Origin: JBAXBF01 sp034429745
GTDB taxonomy: Bacteria > Chloroflexota > Anaerolineae > Anaerolineales > DRKV01
Direction of reading: 5' to 3'
Length of the DNA: 64,000 nt
Assembly: GCA_034429745.1 (NCBI GenBank)
Contig: DAOUFY010000097.1
Coordinates: forward strand, 1 to 64,000
The notes beneath the pieces were generated by a model, which worked only from the letters and a program-made list of their open reading frames with translations, was not told the DNA's origin and did no database searches. Below are positions 9,222 to 17,115 of this stretch, one piece after another. Made by a program: the position numbers and the translations under genes. How positions within the stretch are numbered: the stretch's first letter is position 1; the number at the start of each line of letters is the position of its first letter.

Positions 9222-9988
9222 AGAGCAAGACCCTGACGAGTTTGGATCAAAGCCTGTTTTGCGCTCGCTTCAAGTAACGCGGTATCATGGGCAGGTGTAA
9301 CCATATGAAAACCGCGCTTTGCTAGCATTACCGCATCTTGAGGATTTGATGCATGCGCTGCGCCAAACTTTTGGTGCCTTCTCAGCGATTCTAATATGCG
9401 ATCCACAGCCTCTTGCATTTTCGGCTCTTGATAATCCCCAATCTTTTTTAGCCCAAGGCTTAGGCTTAAATCGGCAGGTCCCAAATAAATGCCGTCCAAG
9501 CCTTCTGTAGAGACAATTTCATCCACATTTTCCAGAGCTTCCCGCGTTTCAATCATCGCCAGCAGCAGAACCTCCTCATTTGCATGCATTAAATAATCAC
9601 TGCCCGCATAGAGAACAACTCTGCTTGGCCCATAGGAGCGCATTCCTAATGGAGCATAGCGGCAAGCGGCTACATACGCCTCAGCTTCTGCTCGGTTATT
9701 GATCATCGGACAAATAATACCGTAAGCGCCGGCATCCAACATGCGCATTAAGATGCCCGGCTCGTTCCAAGGGACTCTAACCAGAGGAACTGTCTCAGTG
9801 GTTGAGATAGCTTGCAGCATACTCAGCGCGGTTGTATAGTCCATCAGCCCATGCTGCATATCTATCGTCAAGGAATCATAACCTTGATGTGCCAATAACT
9901 CAGCTGTCCAATTGCTTGGTATGGTCAGCCAAGCATTTATCACTGTTTTCTTTTCCTGCCAACATTGCTTTATTCGATTGATTCGCAT
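9218..9988 (-). CDS. HpcH/HpaI-family aldolase
   Basis: A 256-residue class II (metal-dependent) pyruvate aldolase of the HpcH/HpaI family, close in look to 2-keto-3-deoxy-L-rhamnonate aldolase RhmA and 4-hydroxy-2-oxoheptanedioate aldolase. Visible motifs are LTIDMQHGLMDY (near 40-51), PLVRVPWNEPG, the MLDAGAYGIICPMINN strand, the metal-binding MIETREALENVDEI and GLDGIYLGPADLS. It would cleave a 2-keto-3-deoxy acid to pyruvate and an aldehyde. The gene is convergent with the preceding one, sharing 4 bp at the stop codons, and stands alone. Which sugar acid it uses is open; a rhamnose link is suggested only by the isomerase gene 15 kb away. Confidence 0.88.
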   Translation of the reverse strand: MRINRIKQCWQEKKTVINAWLTIPSNWTAELLAHQGYDSLTIDMQHGLMDYTTALSMLQAISTTETVPLVRVPWNEPGILMRMLDAGAYGIICPMINNRAEAEAYVAACRYAPLGMRSYGPSRVVLYAGSDYLMHANEEVLLLAMIETREALENVDEIVSTEGLDGIYLGPADLSLSLGLKKIGDYQEPKMQEAVDRILESLRRHQKFGAAHASNPQDAVMLAKRGFHMVTPAHDTALLEASAKQALIQTRQGLAL

Positions 9989-10055
9989 GATCTATTCCTT
10001 GTTTTGTGAGTATAGAAACAAGTATAACCGATCGAGAAGGATATTGCATAAGATA

Positions 10056-10064
10056 TGATATAAT
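10056..10064 (+). promoter_or_regulatory. Extended -10 promoter for nfeD-slipin
   Basis: TGATATAAT, an extended -10 element (TGnTATAAT), lies about 60 bp before the NfeD gene start. No good -35 hexamer is placed 17 bp upstream, which fits an extended -10 promoter. Confidence 0.5.
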
Positions 10065-10125
10065 CAAAACACAGATGATTTTCACCACCTTGCTTAAAAA
10101 TTGTATCCTTTAAAATGAGTTAATT

Positions 10126-10722
10126 ATGGATATTCTTGTTAACCCAAATGTTGGTTACTTAGTTTTAATGGTAAGCATGCTCATTACCTTATTAGCTATT
10201 CTTTCCCCCGGTACCGGCATCCTTGAGATCACTGCGCTCACCATGATGATGTTGTGCGGTTGGTTTGTTGTTCAATTGCCAACTCAATTATGGGCTTTAC
10301 TCCTCATGCTGTTGGGTTTCGTTCCGCTAATCCTCGCAGCAAAATTCAACTGGCAGCCACTTTATCTGGCAAGCTCAATAATTATCTCTCTCATCGGAGC
10401 AGCTTTTTTCTTCAAAGGAGAAAACTGGTACCCTGGTGCTCATCCTGTACTGATCATTATTCTATCTATCCTCGATGGGAGTGTCTTTTGGTACATCGCC
10501 CGCAAAACCCTCGAAGCTCATCAGCAAATACCCGTTCAGGATCTCAGTCAGCTAATTGGAGCAATTGGAGAAACGCGGACAAACGTCCATCATGAAGGCA
10601 CAATTTTCGTTAATGGCGAATTATGGAGTGCCCGCAGCACCTCTCTCATTCCTAATAACCGTCCAGTACGCGTTACCGGCCGTGATGGTCTCATCTTGTT
10701 GGTCGAAGAAATAAAACCTTGA
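10126..10722 (+). CDS. NfeD-like membrane protein
   Basis: A 198-residue short-form NfeD protein: four or five hydrophobic helices (about residues 10-125) and a C-terminal soluble beta-barrel (OB-fold-like, QLIGAIGETRTNVHHEGTIFVNGELWSA to the end). No protease domain is attached, as in the short NfeD class. It is followed 13 bp later by a slipin gene; NfeD and slipin/stomatin proteins are commonly encoded in pairs and are thought to act together in membrane quality control or microdomains. Confidence 0.88.
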   Translation: MDILVNPNVGYLVLMVSMLITLLAILSPGTGILEITALTMMMLCGWFVVQLPTQLWALLLMLLGFVPLILAAKFNWQPLYLASSIIISLIGAAFFFKGENWYPGAHPVLIIILSILDGSVFWYIARKTLEAHQQIPVQDLSQLIGAIGETRTNVHHEGTIFVNGELWSARSTSLIPNNRPVRVTGRDGLILLVEEIKP

Positions 10723-10735
10723 AAGGAGTAATGTT

Positions 10736-11632
10736 ATGGAGGCAGTATTAAGTTCGGTTACATGTTTAATTGGTGCAGTCATTCTGCTTGCCATCTTGTT
10801 TATTGCGGCAGCCATCCGTGTTGTTCCTGAATATCAACGTCTGGTTGTTTTTCGGCTTGGACGCTGTATCGGGTCCAAAGGTCCCGGGTTGGTCATTCTT
10901 ATCCCTATTATTGATAGAGGGGTAAAAGTAGATCTGCGAGAGCAAGTCCGTGAGATACCTCACCAAGTATGCATCACCAAGGATAACGCTTCACTCTCCG
11001 TTGACTTTATCTGGTACTATAAAGTTCTTGATCCCATGCAATCCGTGCTCCAAGTGGGCAACTTCGAAGCTGCTGCTCAAGGTATGGCAACTACCACTTT
11101 AAGAGCAGTCGTGGGTGGTATTCAGCTCGATGAGGTGCTTTCTGAGCGCGAGCACATCAACTTGATGCTACGCACCCGTCTTGATGAAGTAACTGAGCGC
11201 TGGGGTGTAAAAGTAACAAATGTCGAGATCCGCGAGATCATCCCGCCACGCGAAATCACCGATGCCATGAACCGCCAAATGTCTTCCGAACGCGATCGCC
11301 GTGCCAACGTCATTGAATCAACCGGCAAACGCGATGCTGCCATCAATATCGCTGAAGGCCAGCGCCAAGCTGCCATTCTCCAAGCCGAAGGTGAAAAACA
11401 AGCTGTCATCCTCCGCGCTGAAGGATCGAAACAAGCTCAGCTCTTGCAGGCAGAAGGCTTTGCAGCTGCCCTAGAACGCATTTATCAAGCCGCACAGCAG
11501 ATTGACCATAAAACCTTAACCCTGCAATATTTCGAAACTCTCAAACAGCTCGGCTTAAGTCCATCCACAAAGTTCATTTTCCCGATGGAGTTCACCAGTC
11601 TGCTTAAAGACTTTATGAATAAAAAGGAGTAG
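10736..11632 (+). CDS. Slipin/stomatin-like SPFH domain protein
   Basis: A 298-residue membrane-anchored SPFH/band 7 protein. One N-terminal transmembrane helix (about 5-28) is followed by the stomatin signature RVVPEYQRLVVFRLGR and a core with REIPHQVCITKDNASLSVDF and WGVKVTNVEIREIIPP. A coiled-coil region with 11-residue periodic AEG repeats (AEGQRQAAILQ, AEGEKQAVILR, AEGSKQAQLLQ; about 200-245) drives oligomerisation in this family. An AAAGGAG site precedes the ATG. It forms an operon with the NfeD gene, as is usual. Confidence 0.92.
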   Translation: MEAVLSSVTCLIGAVILLAILFIAAAIRVVPEYQRLVVFRLGRCIGSKGPGLVILIPIIDRGVKVDLREQVREIPHQVCITKDNASLSVDFIWYYKVLDPMQSVLQVGNFEAAAQGMATTTLRAVVGGIQLDEVLSEREHINLMLRTRLDEVTERWGVKVTNVEIREIIPPREITDAMNRQMSSERDRRANVIESTGKRDAAINIAEGQRQAAILQAEGEKQAVILRAEGSKQAQLLQAEGFAAALERIYQAAQQIDHKTLTLQYFETLKQLGLSPSTKFIFPMEFTSLLKDFMNKKE

Positions 11633-11656
11633 CATTTTCCTTCCTTCTGTTTTCCT

Positions 11657-12118
11657 ATGGACAAGGCGTTCACTATTACTAATGCTTCTTGGCGCGACCT
11701 TGGTGCACTTCAAGTATTGGAGCGTGAAGCATTCCCCCTTGACGCCTGGCCGCTCTGGGATTTGATTGGTATTCTTACCTTGCCCCATATTACCCGCCTC
11801 AAAGCTGTCCTCGATGGGAAAATGGTTGGATTTTCTGCATTAGAATACAAAGCAAAAGAACACGCCGATTGGCTCGCCACCATCGGCGTGTTGCCCGCTT
11901 ATCAGAATCAAGGAATCGGCAAAGCTCTTTTAGAAGAAACTGAAAAAAGGGCAAAGAGCAATACCATTTATCTTTGCGTACGCCTTTCCAACCGCATTGC
12001 TCAGCAGCTTTACTTAAAAGCGGATTATCAAATCTCCCACACTTGGAAGGGCTATTACCATGATGGAGAAGATGCTTTAGTTATGAAAAAAATTCTTCCT
12101 TTGCGGGGGTCAACATAA
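11657..12118 (+). CDS. RimI-like GNAT N-acetyltransferase
   Basis: A 153-residue GNAT-fold acetyltransferase. The acetyl-CoA pyrophosphate-binding loop is visible as YQNQGIGKALL after the beta-4 strand ATIGVLP, and the C-terminal YLKADYQISHTWKGYY resembles the RimI class that acetylates protein N-termini. The target is not determinable. It begins 24 bp after the slipin gene and is followed by RNase D, so it probably belongs to the same transcript. Confidence 0.78.
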   Translation: MDKAFTITNASWRDLGALQVLEREAFPLDAWPLWDLIGILTLPHITRLKAVLDGKMVGFSALEYKAKEHADWLATIGVLPAYQNQGIGKALLEETEKRAKSNTIYLCVRLSNRIAQQLYLKADYQISHTWKGYYHDGEDALVMKKILPLRGST

Positions 12119-12153
12119 CCGCTGTTCCTCATCTCATAACAACCATTCCAGAA

Positions 12154-13269
12154 GTGCACTGCCTGATGGAAAACCTTATGCAGGCAGCGGCAGTTGCGGT
12201 TGACACCGAATCAAACAGCCTTTATGCTTATCAGGAGCAAGTCTGCCTAGTTCAATTTTCTACTCCCGAGGCGGATTACTTGGTGGACCCTTTGGCATTG
12301 AAACGCGAGGGTATGGAGATATTAGCCCCGCTTTTTTCTAACCCTCAGATTGAAAAAATCTTTCACGCCGCTGAGTACGACCTAATTTGTCTTTCGCGCG
12401 ACTTCGGATTTAGATTCAATAACGTGTTTGATACTATGTGGGCAGCAACTGTCCTAGGCTGGAGCGAAGTGGGGTTAAGCAGTATTCTTTCGCAGATGTT
12501 CAATGTCCATCTAAACAAACGTTATCAGCAAGCCAATTGGGGGTTGCGCCCTCTACCAAGGAAATACCTTGAATATGCCATTCAAGATACCCACTATCTT
12601 ATTCCATTAAGTCAAGAACTGAAAAAACAGCTCCGCCAAACCCAACGATTGGAATTGTTTCAAGAAGATTGTGTTCACCTAACCCGCATCAATGGTACCA
12701 AAGATCCTCAATTCAATGAGATCCAATTAGCCAAACAGCACGCCGTAAAAAAAGCCCAAGCATATCAATTTAACCGCCGGCAAACAGCAGTGCTGCAAGA
12801 ACTATATCTTTTCCGGCTGAAAATTGCCCGTCAATACAATCAACCTGTCTATCGTATCATTCCCGAAAAAGCCTTGCTTTCGCTTGCTTCCTGTTTACCC
12901 CGCGATCGGTATGGATTGCAGGAATGCCCTGAGCTTAGCTCTAAGCTTATACGCAAGTTTGGTGATGGCCTTCTTCAAACCATTCAACGCGGACTGCAAA
13001 CTCCAACAGCTGAAATTGAGCCTCCTTCTCCAAGAACAATCCAAGATGAGCGCATCCAAAAACGCTATGAAGCGCTCAAGCGCTGGAGGAAAAATCAAGC
13101 CCTAGAAATGGGCGTAAAATCCGATGTAGTGCTGCCTAAACACCTCCTCGAATTGCTTTCCCATCATCAACCGGCAAGCATTGAAGAGCTACTTTCGCTG
13201 ATGAAAGAATACCCTTATCGGGCAAGTCGTTTCGGCTCAGCCATCTTTCACATTCTATCTCATTCCTAA
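12154..13269 (+). CDS. rnd: Ribonuclease D-like DEDD exonuclease with HRDC domain
   Basis: A 371-residue 3'-5' exonuclease of the RNase D type. DEDD residues are visible: AVDTESNSL (motif I), FHAAEYDLICL (motif II) and YAIQDTHYLIPL (motif III). The C-terminal half includes an HRDC-like helical domain (about 205-290) and a second helical segment. The first standard start in frame is the GTG at 12154, but codons upstream from about 12115 read TAVPHLITTIPEVHC, which looks like the normal RNase D N-terminus; no ATG, GTG or TTG opens that stretch. Either GTG 12154 is used and the N-terminus is short, or a rare start such as the ATA at 12115, 5 bp after a GGGGGT run, is used. The role is tRNA or structured-RNA 3' processing. 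Confidence 0.85.
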   Translation: MHCLMENLMQAAAVAVDTESNSLYAYQEQVCLVQFSTPEADYLVDPLALKREGMEILAPLFSNPQIEKIFHAAEYDLICLSRDFGFRFNNVFDTMWAATVLGWSEVGLSSILSQMFNVHLNKRYQQANWGLRPLPRKYLEYAIQDTHYLIPLSQELKKQLRQTQRLELFQEDCVHLTRINGTKDPQFNEIQLAKQHAVKKAQAYQFNRRQTAVLQELYLFRLKIARQYNQPVYRIIPEKALLSLASCLPRDRYGLQECPELSSKLIRKFGDGLLQTIQRGLQTPTAEIEPPSPRTIQDERIQKRYEALKRWRKNQALEMGVKSDVVLPKHLLELLSHHQPASIEELLSLMKEYPYRASRFGSAIFHILSHS

Positions 13270-13279
13270 GGAGTCTGTC

Positions 13280-14692
13280 TTGCATATTACATTTCTTGGA
13301 GCTGCACATACCGTAACCGGATCTCAATATCTTATTCAAATCAATAATCACCAACTATTATTGGAATGTGGTTTGTTTCAAGGACAGCGCAGTGCCTTTT
13401 ATGAGCGCAACTGGAACTTCGCTTACGATCCCAAAACCATAGATGCAGTCGTCCTTTCTCACGCCCACATTGATCACAGCGGCAATCTGCCCAACTTGTT
13501 TAAAAAAGGTTATATGGGTCCAATATATGCCACCCCTGCCACAGCCCATCTTTGCGACATCATGCTGCGCGACTCCGGTCACATCCATGAACAAGACATA
13601 AAATACATCAACAAAAAACGAGCAAAACGCGGCGAACCGCCGTTAGAACCACTATACACCGAAGAAGATGCCGCCTTGGTAACCGATTACTTTGAACCGC
13701 GCGGTTATGATGAAATCTTTGAACCTGTTCCTGGCGTGCTAGCCCAATTTATTGATGCCGGGCACATTTTAGGATCAGCCGCCGTGCGTCTTGACATTGA
13801 AGAGAAAAACGGCTCAAATGGTTTCCGCAAGTATTCTTTTTGGTTTTCCGGCGACATTGGCCGCCGCGATCTGCCCATCATCCGCGACCCTATCCTTCCT
13901 TGGGATGTTGATTACTTGATGATGGAAACCACTTATGGGAACAAGCCTCACCGCTCACCAGAGGAAGCCTACCAAGAGCTGCGTGATGTTGTCAGGCGCA
14001 CCATAGCCCGGCGCGGCAAAATCATCATCCCTGCTTTTGCCGTAGGCCGCACTCAAGAATTAGTATATGACTTTCACTTAATGATGCAAAACGGTGAAAT
14101 ACCTTCCATTCCCATTTATGTAGATAGCCCCCTTGCTACTTACGCCTCTGACATTTATACTCAGCACCCTGAATGTATTGATAAGGATACCATTGAACTT
14201 ATTAGGAATTCAAAAAGCCGCTCGGCACTTGGTTTTGATCTGCTGACTTATGTCCGCAGTGTGGAGGATTCAAAAGCCCTCAATGATCGCACCGACCCTA
14301 TGGTAATTATTTCCGCCTCAGGCATGGCAGAAACTGGGCGCATACTGCATCACTTGAAGAACAATATTGAAAACCCCAAAAATACCATACTTATTGTCGG
14401 TTGGCAGGCGCCGGATACTTTAGGCCGCCGCTTAGCTGAGCGCGAAAAAGAAGTGAAAATCTTCGGTGAAACTTACTCAGTCCGTGCTGAAATTGAAACG
14501 ATCGGCGGTTTTTCTGCCCACGCCGATCAAGCCATGCTCCTTGAATACGCACAAGCCGTAAAGGATCAAGTGAAAAAAGTGATTCTCGTGCATGGTGAAG
14601 AACAAGCTGCTCTAGCTTTCAAAGAGAAACTGCAGGAAGAAGGATTCAGCGATTTATCCTACCCCGATTGGGGAGATGAGATGGATATATAA
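13280..14692 (+). CDS. MBL-fold beta-CASP ribonuclease (RNase J/CPSF-73 relative)
   Basis: A 470-residue metallo-beta-lactamase-fold RNase. The N-terminal MBL part has LSHAHIDHSG (HxHxDH, about residues 57-66), DAGHILGSAAV and the SGDIGRRD strand. The beta-CASP part has ETTYGN, IIPAFAVGRTQELVY and IISASGMAETGRIL; the end returns to the MBL fold with GGFSAHAD and ILVHGEEQAA. This size and order match bacterial CPSF-73-like RNases such as Thermus TTHA0252. The start is a TTG at 13280 with an AAGGAG site 8 bp before it. It follows RNase D by 10 bp, so the two RNA-processing enzymes are probably made together. Confidence 0.9.
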   Translation: MHITFLGAAHTVTGSQYLIQINNHQLLLECGLFQGQRSAFYERNWNFAYDPKTIDAVVLSHAHIDHSGNLPNLFKKGYMGPIYATPATAHLCDIMLRDSGHIHEQDIKYINKKRAKRGEPPLEPLYTEEDAALVTDYFEPRGYDEIFEPVPGVLAQFIDAGHILGSAAVRLDIEEKNGSNGFRKYSFWFSGDIGRRDLPIIRDPILPWDVDYLMMETTYGNKPHRSPEEAYQELRDVVRRTIARRGKIIIPAFAVGRTQELVYDFHLMMQNGEIPSIPIYVDSPLATYASDIYTQHPECIDKDTIELIRNSKSRSALGFDLLTYVRSVEDSKALNDRTDPMVIISASGMAETGRILHHLKNNIENPKNTILIVGWQAPDTLGRRLAEREKEVKIFGETYSVRAEIETIGGFSAHADQAMLLEYAQAVKDQVKKVILVHGEEQAALAFKEKLQEEGFSDLSYPDWGDEMDI

Positions 14693-14703
14693 ATTATGAA
14701 TAG

Positions 14704-14790
14704 CGGAGAGAGTGGGATTCGAACCCACGGTGGCGCAAGCGCCACAACGGTTTTCGAGACCGCCCCGTTCGGCCACTCCGGCATCTCTCC
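14704..14790 (-). tRNA. tRNA-Ser (anticodon CGA)
   Basis: The minus strand folds as an 87-nt class II tRNA: acceptor stem GGAGAGA/TCTCTCC with discriminator G, D arm with GGAGTGGCCGAACGGGGC, anticodon loop CTCGAAA (anticodon CGA, reading UCG), a long variable arm with the stem TGGCGC/GCGCCA, and T loop GTTCGAATC. No CCA is encoded. The long variable arm and anticodon identify serine. Its 5' end lies 8 bp downstream of the methyltransferase stop codon. Confidence 0.97.
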
Positions 14791-14798
14791 ATAATTTT

Positions 14799-15605
14799 CT
14801 ACTTATACTTCTGCCACTTTACTTTGTCATTACGCTTATGCTTTGTCTCTTCCGGTTTCTTAACAATAATTAAATATTTAAACCCTCTTAAGAAAAAGTT
14901 ATATTTTTGAGCTCGATAATGCCAAATTCTTGTATTTGAACTTTGGTTCCTTCTTACAACACAAATAACATCCACAGGTTCGAATTGAACTCGATCGACA
15001 AGCATCTGATAAATATAAAACCCAACTGGAGTGAACTTTCTTTTTACCCATTGATCCCCAATCAGCCACCCTAATACTTTTCCCGGTTTTAGTATTCTAT
15101 AAACTTCTTTAGCAACTTTTTCTAATTCATTATAAAACTCTTGGCTTTCTGCCGATATTTTACCAATATCTGCTGGATCATCCGAATAACTCACATTATC
15201 TCCATAAGGGGAATCAATAAACACCATATCTACCGAATTATCTTCTAGAGGTATATGCCGCGCGTCATTCTTAATCGCCTTTTCGTGTTTCGGATTAAGA
15301 TCAAAACCGATGACTCTTCGCCCTTCTTCTTCGCATACATCAATGGTTGTCCCGCTTCCACACATAGGATCAACTACGAGATCCCCTGGATTAGTATATC
15401 TTTGCACCAAATTCCAAATGATAAACGCTGGGGTAATCCCTTGAAATTTATTATTCCCTTTGGGAGTTTTTCCATAGCTCTGCTTTGGAAAATCCCAAAG
15501 TGTAGTTGTCTCTAACGTTGGCTTATCATTTTCAATTTCAATACTTGAATCGTTTATCTCAATTAATTGTGGCTGCAAATCTTTACCTTTGATTTCTTTT
15601 GGCAT
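14799..15605 (-). CDS. DNA methyltransferase of a type II restriction-modification system
   Basis: A 268-residue amino-group DNA methyltransferase. Motif I, DPMCGSGTT (SAM binding), is near residue 80 and the catalytic motif IV, DSPYGD, near 130; the order I then IV, with LWDFPKQSYGK upstream, fits a cytosine-N4 or adenine-N6 enzyme. The motif variant DSPY favours N4-cytosine but does not prove it. The start codon overlaps the end of the restriction enzyme gene by 23 bp. Codon use is visibly more AT-rich than in the flanking genes, as expected for a mobile restriction-modification pair. It should protect the sites cut by the partner nuclease. Confidence 0.82.
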   Translation of the reverse strand: MPKEIKGKDLQPQLIEINDSSIEIENDKPTLETTTLWDFPKQSYGKTPKGNNKFQGITPAFIIWNLVQRYTNPGDLVVDPMCGSGTTIDVCEEEGRRVIGFDLNPKHEKAIKNDARHIPLEDNSVDMVFIDSPYGDNVSYSDDPADIGKISAESQEFYNELEKVAKEVYRILKPGKVLGWLIGDQWVKRKFTPVGFYIYQMLVDRVQFEPVDVICVVRRNQSSNTRIWHYRAQKYNFFLRGFKYLIIVKKPEETKHKRNDKVKWQKYK

Positions 15606-16281
15606 AAATTAAATTACTCATATCCATGAAAAATTTATTAAAATTTTTTACTTTATTACTCTCTTCGAGATCTTCCTCGCTCATTACATAAGTACCATCA
15701 GTGTCAACTTCTACAATTGCTCTTCCTTTCTTAGCCGGCCACTTACTCTTTAAGGTATTATCCTCATCTGGAGTTATAAAGAATACCTTAATATGCTTCG
15801 TCGCTTCATCCTGGCTTAACTTTATCTTCCAATAACCAGTTTGTGCTATTCTTTCCCTTAAAGTGATCTTACTTGATATAATAGCAAATACTTCATAAGA
15901 GATTGGATCGTATATAACAATGTCCACATCGGGCAGATACGCCCCAAAATCTCCATAGTCAACAAGTAAATTTTTCTTAACCCCACTTAATTCTTCCGAT
16001 TGATTCGTATTCTTTTCAAGGGCTTTGCCTTCAATGACTTTCAGCCCCATTCTTTCAACTTCATCCTTTATAATATAAAACACTAATTTTTCATAATTCT
16101 TCCCTTTAAAGGAACGCCAAGATTGCTCATGGTCTTTTTGTTTGGTTGGCATCTTCAGCCAATCTGCTTTATGAGCTTCCTGTATTTCTGCCAACAACTT
16201 CGATATATAACGAGTTGCCTCAGAGCCATATCGTTCTTTATAATCCTCGTATAGTTTTATCACGTCATTAATATTCATCAC
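15583..16281 (-). CDS. Type II restriction endonuclease, probably CCGG family (BsaWI-like)
   Basis: A 232-residue protein directly upstream of, and overlapping, a DNA methyltransferase gene. The segment YLPDVDIVIYD (about 112-122) followed by AIISSKITLRERIAQTGYWK (about 130-149) gives an Asp ... Ser-x-Lys arrangement plus an R-E-R triplet, which resembles the catalytic and recognition elements of the CCGG-recognising nucleases; the general sequence recalls BsaWI (W^CCGGW), though this is from memory and not a search. It would cut unmethylated DNA. AT-rich, like its partner, and probably acquired. The recognition sequence cannot be read from the gene. Confidence 0.72.
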   Translation of the reverse strand: MMNINDVIKLYEDYKERYGSEATRYISKLLAEIQEAHKADWLKMPTKQKDHEQSWRSFKGKNYEKLVFYIIKDEVERMGLKVIEGKALEKNTNQSEELSGVKKNLLVDYGDFGAYLPDVDIVIYDPISYEVFAIISSKITLRERIAQTGYWKIKLSQDEATKHIKVFFITPDEDNTLKSKWPAKKGRAIVEVDTDGTYVMSEEDLEESNKVKNFNKFFMDMSNLIYAKRNQR

Positions 16282-16419
16282 ACATCATGACCAGAGAATC
16301 ATTATTATGATATACTTTAACCACTGACAACTCCATTGCCTTATAATCATACCTAATATAGGAAAAAGAGTCAACCAATGCAATCTTTTTCTTTCTTCAT
16401 TCAAAAAGGATGATAGACT

Positions 16420-17076
16420 ATGACACTGAAAAAAAATAAACAAACTTTACAGACAGCTATTGCTCAAGAACTTCAGCGGCTTCTCACCCAAGATGAGACT
16501 ATCATCCATTCCATTAACCAATTAATCCAACATCATTTATCTCAGCTAGGAATTGCTTACCCTTCTTCAGCGAGCAGCGAAAGTCAGCCTCTTACTCATC
16601 CTGCCACAGCTATATCTACACCTCCCCAAGCACCTTCAACCATACTCGAGGAAACCAACCGCCTGCTTGTTCTTCTTGAATTGGAAAAATGGTTTCGGGC
16701 AAGACCTTACCTCTTCAGCGGCTTTCTTCGTCAGCCAACTGTAGTTACACCGCAGGAGATGGAGACAATTCTCCAGCGGGCTGCACAGGAAAAATTGCTC
16801 TCCAGCACCGAAATCACTGCCTTAGGTTCAGCTTCCATGCTCATCAAAGGCAAATCAGAAGAAGGAGATGAAGAACACATCCTCATCATTCAACTATCCT
16901 TAAACGCTGAAACAAGGGACGTAGAACGAGCATTTGAGCTCGCCACCTATTTGCGCAAAATAGGGATCAAAGCTGCTCCGCTTGTCGCAGCTAAGACCTT
17001 TTCCCCACAAGCCCTCCAGCTTGCCAAAGAGATCCGAGTCGCCCTGCTCGAGGATGTGTTCCCATTCGGCAGTTAA
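16420..17076 (+). CDS. Unknown protein with a nuclease-fold-like C-terminal domain
   Basis: A 218-residue protein I do not recognise. An N-terminal helical part (1-45) is joined by a Ser/Pro/Thr-rich linker (about 48-75) to a helical segment and an alpha/beta domain (about 120-215): SASMLIKGKSEEGDEEHILIIQLSL, DVERAFELATYLRKIG and AAPLVAAKTFSPQALQLAKE. The strand-helix-strand pattern recalls small PD-(D/E)XK-like families in which a DVxRAxxxAxxL helix follows the catalytic strand, but here the ExK position reads IQLS, so any nuclease activity would be doubtful. It is a single gene divergent from the restriction-modification pair and convergent with mscS. Confidence 0.55.
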   Translation: MTLKKNKQTLQTAIAQELQRLLTQDETIIHSINQLIQHHLSQLGIAYPSSASSESQPLTHPATAISTPPQAPSTILEETNRLLVLLELEKWFRARPYLFSGFLRQPTVVTPQEMETILQRAAQEKLLSSTEITALGSASMLIKGKSEEGDEEHILIIQLSLNAETRDVERAFELATYLRKIGIKAAPLVAAKTFSPQALQLAKEIRVALLEDVFPFGS

Positions 17077-17115
17077 CATATCGGTAGTAAATATATAGTC
17101 AACCGGTTATTCACA

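Noticed and set aside
16282..16360. Promoter for the restriction-modification pair (TTGTCA ... TAATAA)
   Set aside because: Hexamers are too poor and the AT-rich background gives many such matches.
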